The notes beneath the pieces are model-generated. The model did not search any database and was not told where the DNA came from. It saw only the letters and a program-made list of their open reading frames with translations. From assembly GCA_900299255.1 (NCBI GenBank), contig OMJB01000099.1, positions 1-64,000 of the forward strand: a stretch of 64,000 bases of DNA. Direction: 5' to 3'. This DNA is from Sphingobacteriales bacterium. GTDB taxonomy: Bacteria > Bacteroidota > Bacteroidia > Chitinophagales > Chitinophagaceae. Below, piece by piece: positions 1-9,374 of the stretch; position 1 is the first letter of the stretch, and every line of letters begins with the position of its first letter. The position numbers and the translations under genes were made by a program.

Positions 1-1464
1 GATAAAGCCATTGACCTGATTGACGAAAGTGCCGCCAAGCTGAAGCTGGAACTGAACTCCATGCCCGAGGAACTGGACGAACTGGAACGCCGTATCCGCC
101 AGCTGGAGATAGAACGTGAGGCAATCAAAAGAGAAAAAGACGACGACAAACTGAAAGAGCTGAACCACGATATTTCAGCACTTACTGTGCAGCGCGATAC
201 GCTCAAAGCAAAGTGGCTGGAAGAGAAAGAAATTGTAGACAAGATCAACAAAGCAAAAACCAACATAGAACATCTGAAACTGGAAGCCGAGCAGGCCGAA
301 CGCGAGGGCAACTATGGCCGCGTGGCGGAGATAAGGTATGGTAAGGTACAGCAGGAGGAAGCAAGCATTGAAGAATTCTCAAAGCAACTGCACGACCTCG
401 ACGGTCAGCACAAACGCCTTCTCAAGGAAGAAGTAGATGCCGAAGATATAGCCGAAAACGTGGCCAAAGCCACAGGCATACCCGTGCAGCGCATGCTCAC
501 CAGTGAGCGTACAAAACTATTGCAGCTCGAAGAAGAACTGCATAAGCGCGTGGTAGGCCAGGAAGAAGCACTTACAGCCGTAGCCGATGCGATACGCCGT
601 GGCAGGGCCGGGCTACAAGATCCGCGCAAGCCTATTGGCTCCTTCATTTTTCTGGGCACTACGGGTGTCGGTAAAACCGAACTGGCAAAGGCACTCGCCG
701 AGATTCTGTTTGATGATGAAACCATGATGACCCGCATAGACATGAGCGAATACCAGGAGAAACACAGCGTGAGCCGCCTGGTAGGTGCCCCTCCGGGATA
801 TGTAGGATACGACGAGGGTGGCCAGCTCACAGAGGCCGTGCGCCGGAAGCCGTATTCTGTAATACTGCTCGATGAGATAGAGAAAGCACATCCGGATGTG
901 TTCAACATACTGCTGCAGGTACTCGATGATGGCCGCCTTACCGATAACAAGGGCCGTGTGGTAAACTTCAAGAATACCATCATCATCATGACCAGCAATA
1001 TGGGCAGCCACATCATTCAGGAAAACTTTGCCGAGCTCAACGACAAGGACCTGGACAAAGTAGTAGATGCCACCAAAGAACAAGTGATGGAAGTGTTGCG
1101 CCAGTCGTTACGGCCTGAATTCCTCAACCGTATAGACGATGTGATCATGTTCCACCCGCTCATGAAGAAGGAGATCAGGGGCATAATCCGCATACAGCTC
1201 GAGCAATTGCAGAAACAACTGCTTTCACAAAACATCAACCTCCAGTTCTCAGATTATGCGCTTGATTACCTCGTTCAGCGTGGCTTCGATCCGCAGTACG
1301 GAGCACGCCCGCTCAAGAGAGTAATACAGAAAGACATCATTAACCTCCTCAGCAAAAAAATAATAGGCGGTGAGATAGACAAGTCAAAACCCGTTCTGAT
1401 AGATGTGTTTGATGGTGTAGTGGTAATGAGAAACGAAGTGCTGAATGGCAAAGCAGTAAAATAA
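1..1464 (+). CDS. clpB: ATP-dependent disaggregase ClpB (C-terminal part)
   Basis: This is the 3' part of the ClpB/Hsp104 AAA+ chaperone, which threads aggregated proteins through a hexameric ring together with DnaK and DnaJ in the cytoplasm. The frame is open from base 1 (DKAIDLIDES..., the end of the first AAA+ module), so the gene starts before the window and the ATG at 61 is internal. A charged coiled-coil middle domain follows to about base 480. The second AAA+ module then shows Walker A (GTTGVGKTE), the pore-loop region GAPPGYVGY, Walker B (VILLDEIEKAH), the TSNMGS sensor and the C-terminal signature FDPQYGARPLKR. The middle domain separates ClpB from ClpA and ClpX. A hairpin terminator follows the stop codon. 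Confidence 0.97.
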   Translation, partial: DKAIDLIDESAAKLKLELNSMPEELDELERRIRQLEIEREAIKREKDDDKLKELNHDISALTVQRDTLKAKWLEEKEIVDKINKAKTNIEHLKLEAEQAEREGNYGRVAEIRYGKVQQEEASIEEFSKQLHDLDGQHKRLLKEEVDAEDIAENVAKATGIPVQRMLTSERTKLLQLEEELHKRVVGQEEALTAVADAIRRGRAGLQDPRKPIGSFIFLGTTGVGKTELAKALAEILFDDETMMTRIDMSEYQEKHSVSRLVGAPPGYVGYDEGGQLTEAVRRKPYSVILLDEIEKAHPDVFNILLQVLDDGRLTDNKGRVVNFKNTIIIMTSNMGSHIIQENFAELNDKDLDKVVDATKEQVMEVLRQSLRPEFLNRIDDVIMFHPLMKKEIRGIIRIQLEQLQKQLLSQNINLQFSDYALDYLVQRGFDPQYGARPLKRVIQKDIINLLSKKIIGGEIDKSKPVLIDVFDGVVVMRNEVLNGKAVK

Positions 1465-1483
1465 GATACAATAAATAAAAACA

Positions 1484-1520
1484 GAGGCGGCTTCCTGATG
1501 AGGCCGCCTCATTTATTTTC
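1484..1520. terminator. Bidirectional hairpin terminator after clpB
   Basis: GAGGCGGC (1484-1491) pairs perfectly with GCCGCCTC (1503-1510) around an 11-base loop. A T-rich tail follows on the plus strand and an A-rich tract precedes it, so it can end both clpB and the convergent gene at 1513-2040. Confidence 0.85.
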
Positions 1521-2040
1521 GGTTAAAACTGTTGAATTCAAATTTCTTCCTGAAATGCAGATCCTTCCCTAAAAATGTAGGATTGTCCGCATCCTTTTGC
1601 AATAGCTGCCGCAGTTCTGCCTGATCTTTCACTTTTGCCAGAGCAGGGTCTGTGACCAGATTAGCAACCATGTCCCAGCTGCCTTTACTAATACTTTTCA
1701 CTTTATAAAAAAGATACCCCCTGTAGTCCTCATCCCAGTTCCCTATATTGATATACTTAACGCCATTGATTTCAGAAAAGAAGAACATTCCGTGTTCCAG
1801 CCCGCGGTTATCACCGCCGCAATTCATATAAGTAATACTATATTGGTAGTCGCCGTCATTTTCAATAATGAAATAGTCATGGTAGTTAGTATCTTCTTTC
1901 AGTTTCCATATCCCCTGCAGATGTTCATCTATTTTCACTACAGGTCGTTCATCAATAGAAACTTTGCAGGCGTTCTTAATTCCTGAAGACCAGAAACCCG
2001 GTGCAAAGTACATGAGCATAAATACTAGTAAGCTTTTCAT
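1513..2040 (-). CDS. Small exported protein of unknown function
   Basis: I do not recognise this 175-residue protein. It opens with MKSLLVFMLMYF, a short basic and hydrophobic segment that looks like an export signal, so I chose the ATG at 2040 over the in-frame TTG three codons upstream. The mature part is rich in Trp, Tyr and Asp. It has a pattern (LQGIWKLKEDTNYHDYFIIENDGDYQYSITY) resembling small lipocalin-like or 'extracellular endo-beta' fold proteins in which a GIW motif starts the first strand. That fold is a guess. It is convergent with clpB and shares its terminator. Confidence 0.6.
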   Translation of the reverse strand: MKSLLVFMLMYFAPGFWSSGIKNACKVSIDERPVVKIDEHLQGIWKLKEDTNYHDYFIIENDGDYQYSITYMNCGGDNRGLEHGMFFFSEINGVKYINIGNWDEDYRGYLFYKVKSISKGSWDMVANLVTDPALAKVKDQAELRQLLQKDADNPTFLGKDLHFRKKFEFNSFNRK

Positions 2041-2252
2041 AAGATACAATTATTAGTAGCTGAATATTTTTGTGATGTTGAAGATAGATTATTTTCTGAA
2101 TAGCCAATAATAATGCACTCCCCTTACCCTGACCCGCGAATAGCATCCACTGGTTAGTGCTTTGATTTCTTAAAAAGCCTAAAACACAAAAAATCAATTG
2201 CACACCCTTTGCATTTCTTGTGCCTCAATCAAACAAAAGCAAGAAACCTCGC

Positions 2253-3800
2253 CTACCTGTGCATCGGAAAAATGTTGATCCCGTCGCAGGCAATGGCCGC
2301 ATTGTACTGGGGGGGCAGTTGCAGGAAATACTCTTTTATCCATTTTGCATCAGGCATATAATAAATAGCCACCGTATCCCATAGCTTGTATTCCGGGTCT
2401 ACTTTAAGCACTACTTCCGGGCACACATATTCTGCACCATCTATCTGCTCCTGGTTAATAGTGTTGGAGGCAATACTGCCCGGCACAGGCCCCGGTTCTG
2501 GCACTTTCTCTGCCAGTGCGCCATCGGTAATCATTATGGGTATATGGCTTTGCCTTGCTTGCTGCAGCGCTTTGGTGATACTCCGGTAAGTACTGATGCA
2601 ATGATTGTAATCTGAGTAGGTAAAGTTGTTGATACAGGTAGAAAGTATATTGCCAAACAACCCCAGAAAAAGCACCACTTTCACTACCCGCGACACCCGC
2701 ACAAATCGAGCAGTATTACTCATATCCTTCACCAGTGCTGCAATAAGCAGCGAGATAGATGGCACCGTAAATACCACCAGCCTGGCCACATTGCCCAGCA
2801 GCCTGCCCGAAAGAAAAAGAACCAGCGTAACGAACAGCAGCAGCACCGCATAAGCCTTCAGGTAATCCATTGTGGTAAATTCACTCCACCTTTTGCGGGC
2901 TAATGCGTATGTGTTGTATACAAAAGCCAAGATACCCACTACACCAAATACTATCTCAAACAAAGCGCCCGACCCTACCAGTGCAAACAGGTTCCAGCAA
3001 TTCTCAATAAAATGGATTTCCCCTTTCTTCTGCCCCAGCATCTTCAAATACGAAAGGTACATTCTGTCGTCAGCCATTACCTGTTTCACATCTATATAAT
3101 AGAATACAGCAATAGTGGCTGTGGCTATAAGTATGGGCAGCAGCACATAAACAATCCCCGCCCCAGACTTTTCTGCCCTTTTTGACATGATCGCTTTTAA
3201 TGTAACCAATGGCACTAACGGTGCAAAGGATATGGGGTACATATAACTGAAGTAAGGCACTACCAGCACAGTGGCGCACAGCAGCAAAAACCTGAGCCGG
3301 CTGCCCACTCCGTCGCGGGCAATATCCAGTAGTTCCAGGTACTGCCAGAACACCAACAGGCACAGGAAAATATCCATCTCATACTGCTTCACCTGCACCA
3401 TATAGTCGGTAAAGGTTTGAGACGAAATAATGATCAGCATCCACAGATATCCATATATGCTGCCTTTATCAAAAATGCGCTTTACCAGGTAAAACAGTAA
3501 AAGAAAACTGAAACAACTAATAATCAGTGGCGGCAACCGCAGTGCTGTGTAACTGTAGTCGAATGCAGCGGTTATCTTTTTGATCAGGATCAGGTATACC
3601 CTAGGGCATTCCTGTAGCAGGTCAAGCCGCCCCCATAGCTGCGCCGGAGTTTTGAATTTGATGTTGTAGATAAGGCGCCACTCGTCGTTCCAGAAGGGCC
3701 TTACGGGTAATACCGCCATCACAATCCCAAAACATAACAGGTAAACTACCGCCGCAACCGTAGCCTTGCCAATAAATTTCCCGTCAAGGTGCAACTTCAT
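2253..3800 (-). CDS. Multi-pass membrane glycosyltransferase, GT39/ArnT-like
   Basis: A 515-residue inner-membrane protein with roughly ten hydrophobic segments. The first transmembrane helix is followed by PFWNDEWRL (D39, E40). An acidic pair in the first periplasmic loop is the hallmark of GT-C enzymes such as the PMT (GT39) and ArnT (GT83) families, which use polyprenyl-phosphate sugars. The C-terminal ~110 residues are soluble and probably periplasmic. No neighbouring sugar gene points to an acceptor. The gene is flanked by intergenic DNA on both sides and appears monocistronic. The GT-C assignment rests on topology and the loop motif only. Confidence 0.6.
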   Translation of the reverse strand: MKLHLDGKFIGKATVAAVVYLLCFGIVMAVLPVRPFWNDEWRLIYNIKFKTPAQLWGRLDLLQECPRVYLILIKKITAAFDYSYTALRLPPLIISCFSFLLLFYLVKRIFDKGSIYGYLWMLIIISSQTFTDYMVQVKQYEMDIFLCLLVFWQYLELLDIARDGVGSRLRFLLLCATVLVVPYFSYMYPISFAPLVPLVTLKAIMSKRAEKSGAGIVYVLLPILIATATIAVFYYIDVKQVMADDRMYLSYLKMLGQKKGEIHFIENCWNLFALVGSGALFEIVFGVVGILAFVYNTYALARKRWSEFTTMDYLKAYAVLLLFVTLVLFLSGRLLGNVARLVVFTVPSISLLIAALVKDMSNTARFVRVSRVVKVVLFLGLFGNILSTCINNFTYSDYNHCISTYRSITKALQQARQSHIPIMITDGALAEKVPEPGPVPGSIASNTINQEQIDGAEYVCPEVVLKVDPEYKLWDTVAIYYMPDAKWIKEYFLQLPPQYNAAIACDGINIFPMHR

Positions 3801-3904
3801 AGGTTAAACTTAATGTATCCGTATTGATTTCACGGCATTAAATGAAACTATAAAAAAATAATTTCAATCTGCATAAAACCTCTCAAGTGCCTACGGCCTG
3901 GCAT

Positions 3905-3929
3905 AAAAATCCCGGGACTCAGCCCGGGA
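3905..3929 (-). terminator. Hairpin terminator after the TlpA-like gene
   Basis: TCCCGGG (3910-3916) pairs with CCCGGGA (3923-3929) around a 6-base loop. Read on the minus strand, the hairpin is followed directly by TTTTT (3909-3905), an intrinsic terminator for the gene ending at 3961. Confidence 0.8.
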
Positions 3930-3960
3930 TAACTTTTTAACAAATAACTTATAGCAAGAA

Positions 3961-4458
3961 CTACTTTTTAGCCAGCTCTTTGATTTTTTCAAAAATCTCA
4001 ACCTCACCGCCTTCTTCATAACCGGTATGTGTAAAGGCCACCTTACCATTTTTGTCAATAATCATAGTATATGGCACAGACTGAAAGTTCAGTGAGCGTT
4101 TCAGGTCAGCATTGGCATCAATAAAGTAAGGAAAACGCCATCCCTGAGCCATGGCATACGTCCGTGCCAGCCCTTCGGCGCGGACTTCATCAATTGATAT
4201 GGTCATGTAGTTGAAATCAATGCCCGCATCCTTTTTCAAACCGTCCAGTTTCAATGCAATATTTTTGATTTCTTTTTTGCAGGGTACGCACCATGTTGCC
4301 CAGAAACTGATCAGGGTTACCTTGCCTTTTTCAAAAGACTCATTAAATGCTACTTTTTTTCCATTATCCAGATTCTTTATCTGGGTTTCAGGAAGTTCCT
4401 GCGCATGTATTGCAGTTAACAATCCCATACATGCACATACCAACAGAATTTTTTTCAT
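3961..4458 (-). CDS. TlpA/ResA-like thiol-disulfide oxidoreductase, exported
   Basis: A 165-residue periplasmic thioredoxin-fold protein. A cleavable signal peptide (MKKILLVCACMGLLTAIHA-Q) is followed by a TlpA domain with the active-site motif WCVPC after FWAT, and the cis-proline loop SVPYTMIID. Proteins of this family reduce disulfides, for example in apocytochromes, and receive electrons from DsbD-type transporters. A complete DsbD is encoded at 39375-41513. The gene is divergent from the DUF6029 barrel protein, with 93 bp between the starts and opposing promoter motifs. The client protein cannot be told from sequence. Confidence 0.88.
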   Translation of the reverse strand: MKKILLVCACMGLLTAIHAQELPETQIKNLDNGKKVAFNESFEKGKVTLISFWATWCVPCKKEIKNIALKLDGLKKDAGIDFNYMTISIDEVRAEGLARTYAMAQGWRFPYFIDANADLKRSLNFQSVPYTMIIDKNGKVAFTHTGYEEGGEVEIFEKIKELAKK

Positions 4459-4491
4459 AATTGCTTGTTTTTACAATAAATAAGCGAAAAC

Positions 4492-4527
4492 TTTGCCAAA
4501 CTTAAATTAAGGCACTAATTTCGGAAA
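4492..4527. promoter_or_regulatory. Divergent promoter region between tlpA-like and DUF6029 genes
   Basis: On the minus strand there is a perfect -7 box TAAGTTTG (4504-4497) with a TTTC (4527-4524) exactly 19 bases upstream, serving the TlpA gene. On the plus strand there is TTTG (4492-4495), a 20-base spacer and TAATTTCG (4516-4523, one mismatch to TAnnTTTG), serving the DUF6029 gene. The two promoters interleave, so they may compete for RNA polymerase. Confidence 0.45.
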
Positions 4528-4551
4528 AACTTTAACAATATTATCATTTAG

Positions 4552-6207
4552 ATGAAAAAATCACCAATATTCTTTTTGCTGCTTTGTATTTCATTTGGGT
4601 CTTTTGGCCAGGGTACTTTTTCCGGCGACCTGATGATGAATGTCAACTTTTTCATGCGAGACACCAACATCAAAGCATCTGGCAATCCATTGTACGATAA
4701 TTACCTCAGTGGTAACGAAGGATGGCTTTCGCTACGGTACAACATCAAGGGTTTTACTTTTTTTGTGCGTGCCGATGCATTTGACAACTCTAATCTGAAA
4801 AACCCCACCTCCGCTACTTCAGATTATGGCATTGGTGCATGGAGCGTCACAAAAGACATGAAAGACTTGTCCATCACAGTGGGTACCATTTACGACCAGA
4901 TAGGCAGCGGCATCCTGTTCAGGGCATACGAAGACAGGGGCCTGCTGATTGACAATGCGCTGATAGGCATAGAACTGAAATACAAGCTTGCTTCCAACAT
5001 TCAGGTAAAAGGATTTACTGGCCAGCAAAAAAACAATATCGGCGTAAACAATGTGCGTTATGCACCCATCATCAAAGGGCTAAACCTGGAGGGCGATTTC
5101 AATATAGGCAAGGTTCACCTGTTGCCTGGCGTAGGCGTCATCAACCGCACACTTGATAATAATTCTTACCAGACACTCGCAAGCACAGTGCGTACTCAGT
5201 ACCTTGCTGATTCAACCAGCCCAAGGTTTACGCCTGTTCATAACATGTATGCCGGCACAGTGTACAATACACTAACCTACAAAAATTTCTCCTGGTATGT
5301 AGAGGGTTCCTATAAATCAACAGAAGCCATCAACGAAACAGATACCGGTGGCAGTACCAAAATATTTGAAAAGCCGGGCAATGTGGAGTATACCTCCCTT
5401 AACTTCGGGGTAAAAGGAATAGCACTGAGCCTGGCGGGCAAGCGCACGGAAGACTTTATTATGCGCACGTCTACCAATGAAACACTACTCAACGGCATGC
5501 TTAACTGGCAACCTGTAGTAGCTGTACTCAGGCCAGAACGCCTCATGTCCCGCTATACTCCGGCATCGCAGGACCAGTCTGAACAGGCTTTCTCCGCCAA
5601 CCTGCTGTTGTCTCCCAATGATGTTACAAGCTTCACATTGTCGTATACCAATATCAATACGCTCAAAAATGAAAAACTGTACCGCGAGGGCTTTGTAGAA
5701 GGAGTTTACCAGGGTTTAAAATCCTGGATTTTCCAGGTGGGTGCACAGTACATGGAGTATAACACCCTGCGCTACCAGATTGCTGCCCGTGCCGATTCCA
5801 GCCCAATTGTATATGCGCTCACTCCTTTTGCAGAGGTTACTTACAAGCTCAACGAAAAGAAATCAATCAGGGCAGAGGTACAGTACATGAATACGCTACA
5901 GGATTATGGCTCATGGGTATTTGCATTACTGGAGTACGATGTGGCGCCAAGGTGGTCTATATCAGTATCTGACATGTACAATACTGCTATCAACAAAAAC
6001 AAGGACAATCCAAACGCCAACGATGCCGGCTTCGCAACTAAAAAAGCAGACCACTACTACAGTGCTTATGTAGCCTATACCAGGGGTGCCAACCGCTTCT
6101 CCCTGGCCTATGTAAAACAGGTTGATGGCATTAACTGTGCCGGTGGTGTTTGCCGTTATGAGCCTGCATTCAGCGGCCTGAAGCTGGCAATAACCTCCAG
6201 TTTCTAA
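4552..6207 (+). CDS. DUF6029-family outer-membrane barrel protein
   Basis: A 551-residue exported protein with a signal peptide ending at about residue 19 (SFGSFG-Q). The rest consists of alternating hydrophobic and polar beta-strands typical of an outer-membrane barrel, ending in a strand with a terminal aromatic residue (LAITSSF). The order of motifs (FSGDLMMN, a NEGWLSLRYN block, then a TVGTIYDQIGSG and GLLIDNALIG block) matches my recollection of the Bacteroidota family DUF6029. The function is unknown. It is divergent from the TlpA-like gene and followed 78 bp later by another barrel gene in the same direction. Confidence 0.7.
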   Translation: MKKSPIFFLLLCISFGSFGQGTFSGDLMMNVNFFMRDTNIKASGNPLYDNYLSGNEGWLSLRYNIKGFTFFVRADAFDNSNLKNPTSATSDYGIGAWSVTKDMKDLSITVGTIYDQIGSGILFRAYEDRGLLIDNALIGIELKYKLASNIQVKGFTGQQKNNIGVNNVRYAPIIKGLNLEGDFNIGKVHLLPGVGVINRTLDNNSYQTLASTVRTQYLADSTSPRFTPVHNMYAGTVYNTLTYKNFSWYVEGSYKSTEAINETDTGGSTKIFEKPGNVEYTSLNFGVKGIALSLAGKRTEDFIMRTSTNETLLNGMLNWQPVVAVLRPERLMSRYTPASQDQSEQAFSANLLLSPNDVTSFTLSYTNINTLKNEKLYREGFVEGVYQGLKSWIFQVGAQYMEYNTLRYQIAARADSSPIVYALTPFAEVTYKLNEKKSIRAEVQYMNTLQDYGSWVFALLEYDVAPRWSISVSDMYNTAINKNKDNPNANDAGFATKKADHYYSAYVAYTRGANRFSLAYVKQVDGINCAGGVCRYEPAFSGLKLAITSSF

Positions 6208-6285
6208 TTTCCACTACAGGCAGCGTTTGCATCAGTGGCAGGCAAGCAAAACAACACTTTACCCCGGGGCTAACGAAAACATATT

Positions 6286-8718
6286 GTGCTACCCTTCATC
6301 AGATATTTGCTGCTTGTTTGCTGCGTTGCAGGATGGCTGGGGCGTGTGCATGCACAGGTTTCTCCACGCACACTAACTGCCGGCAGGCTCTCCGGGGAAA
6401 TCACCCTTGATGGCCGGCTCGATGAACCCGCCTGGGCAACAGCTCAGAAAGCCACCGGGTTTACTCAATATGGCCCCAGGCCGGGCGAACCCTCCATGCA
6501 GCGCACTGAGGTAACTATACTCTACGACAATGATGCCATTTACATTGGCGCCATGATGTATGACAACGAGCCTGACAAAATATACAAACAGCTTTCAGGC
6601 AGGGATGATGACGGCGGCAATACAGACCTGTTTTCTGTTACCTTCGATACCTACAACGACCACCAGAATGCCACACAATTTGTGGTAACCGCTGCCGGCG
6701 TGCAGGTAGATGCCATTTTTAAATTTGGCGGAAGGAATACCTCATGGAATGCAGCATGGTACAGCCAGGTGCAGGTCACTGACAGAGGCTGGAGTGCAGA
6801 AATGAAGATACCTTATTCGGCTTTGCGCTTTCCGGCAAATGCAGAGCAGCTGTGGGGCGTCAATTTTTCCAGGGGCATCAGGCGATACAGGGAATTCTCC
6901 TACTGGAGTACATTTCTCCCCACCGACGCCAACACCCTCAACCATACAGGGCTGCTCACCGGCATCAGCCAGATTAAAGCACCCGTAAGGCTGGTGTTCC
7001 TTCCCTACGTATCAGCCTATACGCAGGATTATAACGGCACCTCCTCCAACTCAATCAATGGTGGCTTAGACCTCAAGTACGGGCTCAATGAGAGTTTCAC
7101 ACTTGATATGACACTGGTACCCGATTTCGGGCAGACCATTTATGACAAACAGGTACTTAACCTCTCGCCTGTTGAAGTGCGCTATAACGAGAACCGTTAC
7201 TTTTTTACAGAGGGGCTAGACCTGTTCAATAAAAACGACCTTTTTTACAGCCGCCGGGTGGGCGGCACACCGGTAAATGCCGGCAGCCTGAGCAGTAACC
7301 TGCCCCCCGGCGAAACCATTGTCTCCAACCCGCTCACCACACGGCTGTACAATGCCACCAAGCTTTCCGGGCGAACCAAATCGAACCTGGGCATAGGTTT
7401 CTTCAATGCCGTATCAGAGGCGGCATATGCTACCGTGCAGGATACCCTTACCGGCAGCACCCGGCAGGTGCAGGTGGCCCCCCTCACCAACTACAATGTG
7501 GTGGTGCTGGACCAGGCGCTCAAAAACAACTCCTACATCAGCCTCATCAATACCAATGTGTACCGCGAGGAGAACAGCTATAACGCTGATGTGGCAGCAG
7601 TGCTTTTTAAGCTGGCCAATAAAACCAATTCTTACGGCATCAGCGGCTCGGCCGATGTGAGCCAGCTCTACAAGCCAGGCAATACCGATATAGGCCACCG
7701 CTACCAGCTGAGTATAGGCAAGCTCAGCGGAAGCTATACCTGGAACCTCAGCACCAGCTCCATCAGCGATCATTTTAACCCCAACGACCTCGGCTACCTG
7801 GCTCGCAACAACATTACCACCTACCTCTTCGATCATTATTACAACATTTACAAGCCCGTGGGCATACTGGTGCAGGCATACAACCATGTGGGCATTGCCT
7901 ACAACCGTGTGTTTAACCCCGATGTGTTTCTGCAGGCCAATATATTTGGGTCGCACACTTATATGTTCAGAAACTACAGTGCAGTAGGCATTTACTGGAC
8001 ACTACAGCCCTTTATCACCAACGATTACCTGGAGCCACGCACCGCAGGCAGGCATTATACCGCCCCCGAAAACTGTATGGCCGGCGGCTTCTACTCTACC
8101 GACTACCGCCGCAATTTCGCATTTGATATACAAATCACCAACCGCTGGTATGCGGCACAGGGGCGCAACCTCTTCTCCTGGTCATTAAGCCCCCGCTATC
8201 ATTTCAGCGATAAGCTCTCTTTTATTTACAGCCTCTCGGGCGATAACAATATGAGCGATGAAGGCTACGCCGCCAAAACCGCAGACTCAGTAATCTTTGG
8301 CACCCGCGATGTGCACACCATCACCAACTCCCTTACAGGCGCCTACATTTTCGCCGGCAATATGGCCCTGAAGCTCGATGCGCGCCACTACTGGTCGCAG
8401 GCGCGGTACCTGCAGTATGGCTTACTCCGCAGCAATGGCAGTGTTGATTATAGCGTACCATACAGCGGCAACAAAAACGTCAATTTCAATACCTTCAACC
8501 TGTACCTGAGCTTTGTATGGCAGTTCAGGCCGGGCAGCGAAATGGGCGTTGTGTACCAGAACAGTATCTACTCATCGCCCGATGCACCGGTGCTGGCCTA
8601 CGATTACTTTAAAGATGCAGAAACCACCTTTGGTTTGCCGCAAACCAACAGCCTCTCTGTTAAAGTCATCTACTACCTCGAGTATCAGGACATCAGGCGC
8701 TGGGTAAGGAGAAGCTAA
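6286..8718 (+). CDS. CBM9-like / DUF5916 outer-membrane protein
   Basis: An 810-residue exported protein. A signal peptide (about residues 1-24, ending VHA-Q) is followed by a carbohydrate-binding family 9-like domain (about 35-230) with the typical opening ITLDGRLDEPAWATA and the blocks LYDNDAIYIGAMMYD and DLFSVTFDTYNDHQNA. The remainder is a DUF5916 region of beta-strands resembling an outer-membrane barrel. The start is GTG at 6286, chosen because it directly precedes the signal peptide. Family members are often linked to surface glycan or peptide processing, but no ligand can be inferred here. The codons are more GC-rich than in its neighbours. Confidence 0.82.
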   Translation: MLPFIRYLLLVCCVAGWLGRVHAQVSPRTLTAGRLSGEITLDGRLDEPAWATAQKATGFTQYGPRPGEPSMQRTEVTILYDNDAIYIGAMMYDNEPDKIYKQLSGRDDDGGNTDLFSVTFDTYNDHQNATQFVVTAAGVQVDAIFKFGGRNTSWNAAWYSQVQVTDRGWSAEMKIPYSALRFPANAEQLWGVNFSRGIRRYREFSYWSTFLPTDANTLNHTGLLTGISQIKAPVRLVFLPYVSAYTQDYNGTSSNSINGGLDLKYGLNESFTLDMTLVPDFGQTIYDKQVLNLSPVEVRYNENRYFFTEGLDLFNKNDLFYSRRVGGTPVNAGSLSSNLPPGETIVSNPLTTRLYNATKLSGRTKSNLGIGFFNAVSEAAYATVQDTLTGSTRQVQVAPLTNYNVVVLDQALKNNSYISLINTNVYREENSYNADVAAVLFKLANKTNSYGISGSADVSQLYKPGNTDIGHRYQLSIGKLSGSYTWNLSTSSISDHFNPNDLGYLARNNITTYLFDHYYNIYKPVGILVQAYNHVGIAYNRVFNPDVFLQANIFGSHTYMFRNYSAVGIYWTLQPFITNDYLEPRTAGRHYTAPENCMAGGFYSTDYRRNFAFDIQITNRWYAAQGRNLFSWSLSPRYHFSDKLSFIYSLSGDNNMSDEGYAAKTADSVIFGTRDVHTITNSLTGAYIFAGNMALKLDARHYWSQARYLQYGLLRSNGSVDYSVPYSGNKNVNFNTFNLYLSFVWQFRPGSEMGVVYQNSIYSSPDAPVLAYDYFKDAETTFGLPQTNSLSVKVIYYLEYQDIRRWVRRS

Positions 8719-8920
8719 TTTGGGTGATTCGTTGAGTTGTCGATTGGTTGATTAGTTTAGTGATTCCCGCCTTCGCTACAGATTTCGTTAAAACTATGGC
8801 AGTTAATAAAAAAAGCACCGGCGGGCGAGGGGGAGCAGCCATTGAGAATAAACTTTACACGCAACCTTACGCCCCACCCTGCAACCACACAGGCATTTGG
8901 CGGCAACTCTACGCCCTACC

Positions 8921-9196
8921 CTACTCCATTTTAAAGTTATTATACTCCTCCTCACTAAGGCTAAAGTCCGGCTCTACAACCTTTACTTCGTCATATGTAA
9001 GTTCATACAACTTGTAAACTAGAATATCTATTTCCTTCTCTAAAGTGGCAGTTGTTCCTATCCTGTGCTCAATTGCTAAATATTTTCTAACTCGATCGAC
9101 AATTGGTTTTTGTTCTAAGATACTTACATTCTTTAAAGGCAACAGTTCCAAATCTGTCATTAATATTTGAGGAAATGCTTGCTTGTTTGTAAGCAT
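8921..9196 (-). pseudogene. Remnant of an Eco57I-type restriction-modification enzyme (C-terminal end)
   Basis: The minus-strand frame here reads like the last ~85 residues of Eco57I/TaqI-like or PglX-like methylase-specificity proteins: FPQILMTDLELLPL, an EQKPIVDRV helix, then EKEIDILVYKLYELTYDEVKVVE. These are the target-recognition C-terminus and final helix of that family. The frame stays open to 9472, but upstream of about 9196 it runs into the 55-bp repeats and no longer resembles any protein. The catalytic methylase and nuclease parts (normally several hundred to over a thousand residues) are absent. It is therefore very unlikely to be functional. Confidence 0.7.
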
Positions 9197-9219
9197 CGAA
9201 TGTTGTACATAATATGAGA

Positions 9220-9374
9220 GCAATGACCCGTGTTTTGTAAGAGCCCGTGTTACGTGAGGTTGCTTCCTATCGTCGCAATGACCCGTTTTTTGTGTGAGAC
9301 CGATGTTGCATGAGGTTACTTCCTTCGTCGCAATGACCCGTGTTTTGTGTGAGACCGGTGTAGCGTGTGGTTGC
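9220..9374. repeat. Three tandem ~55-bp repeats (GCAATGACCCG family)
   Basis: GCAATGACCCG recurs at 9220, 9275 and 9330, exactly 55 bases apart. Each copy continues with similar GT-rich sequence (TTTTGTGTGAGACC), a GAGGTTGCTTCC-like block and CGTCG. Read on the other strand, the unit contains CGGGTCATTGCGACGA, which resembles dispersed intergenic repeats with TCATTGCGA cores seen in many bacterial genomes. There are no unique spacers, so this is not a CRISPR. Confidence 0.8.

Noticed and set aside
7414-7956. A 180-codon open frame on the minus strand inside the DUF5916 gene
   Set aside because: It is antisense to a well-supported barrel protein, lacks family-like sequence, and results from the GC-rich codon use of the plus strand.
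9220-9374. Repeats at 55-bp spacing as a possible CRISPR array
   Set aside because: The whole 55-bp unit is repeated with no unique spacers, there are only three copies, and no cas gene is in the window.
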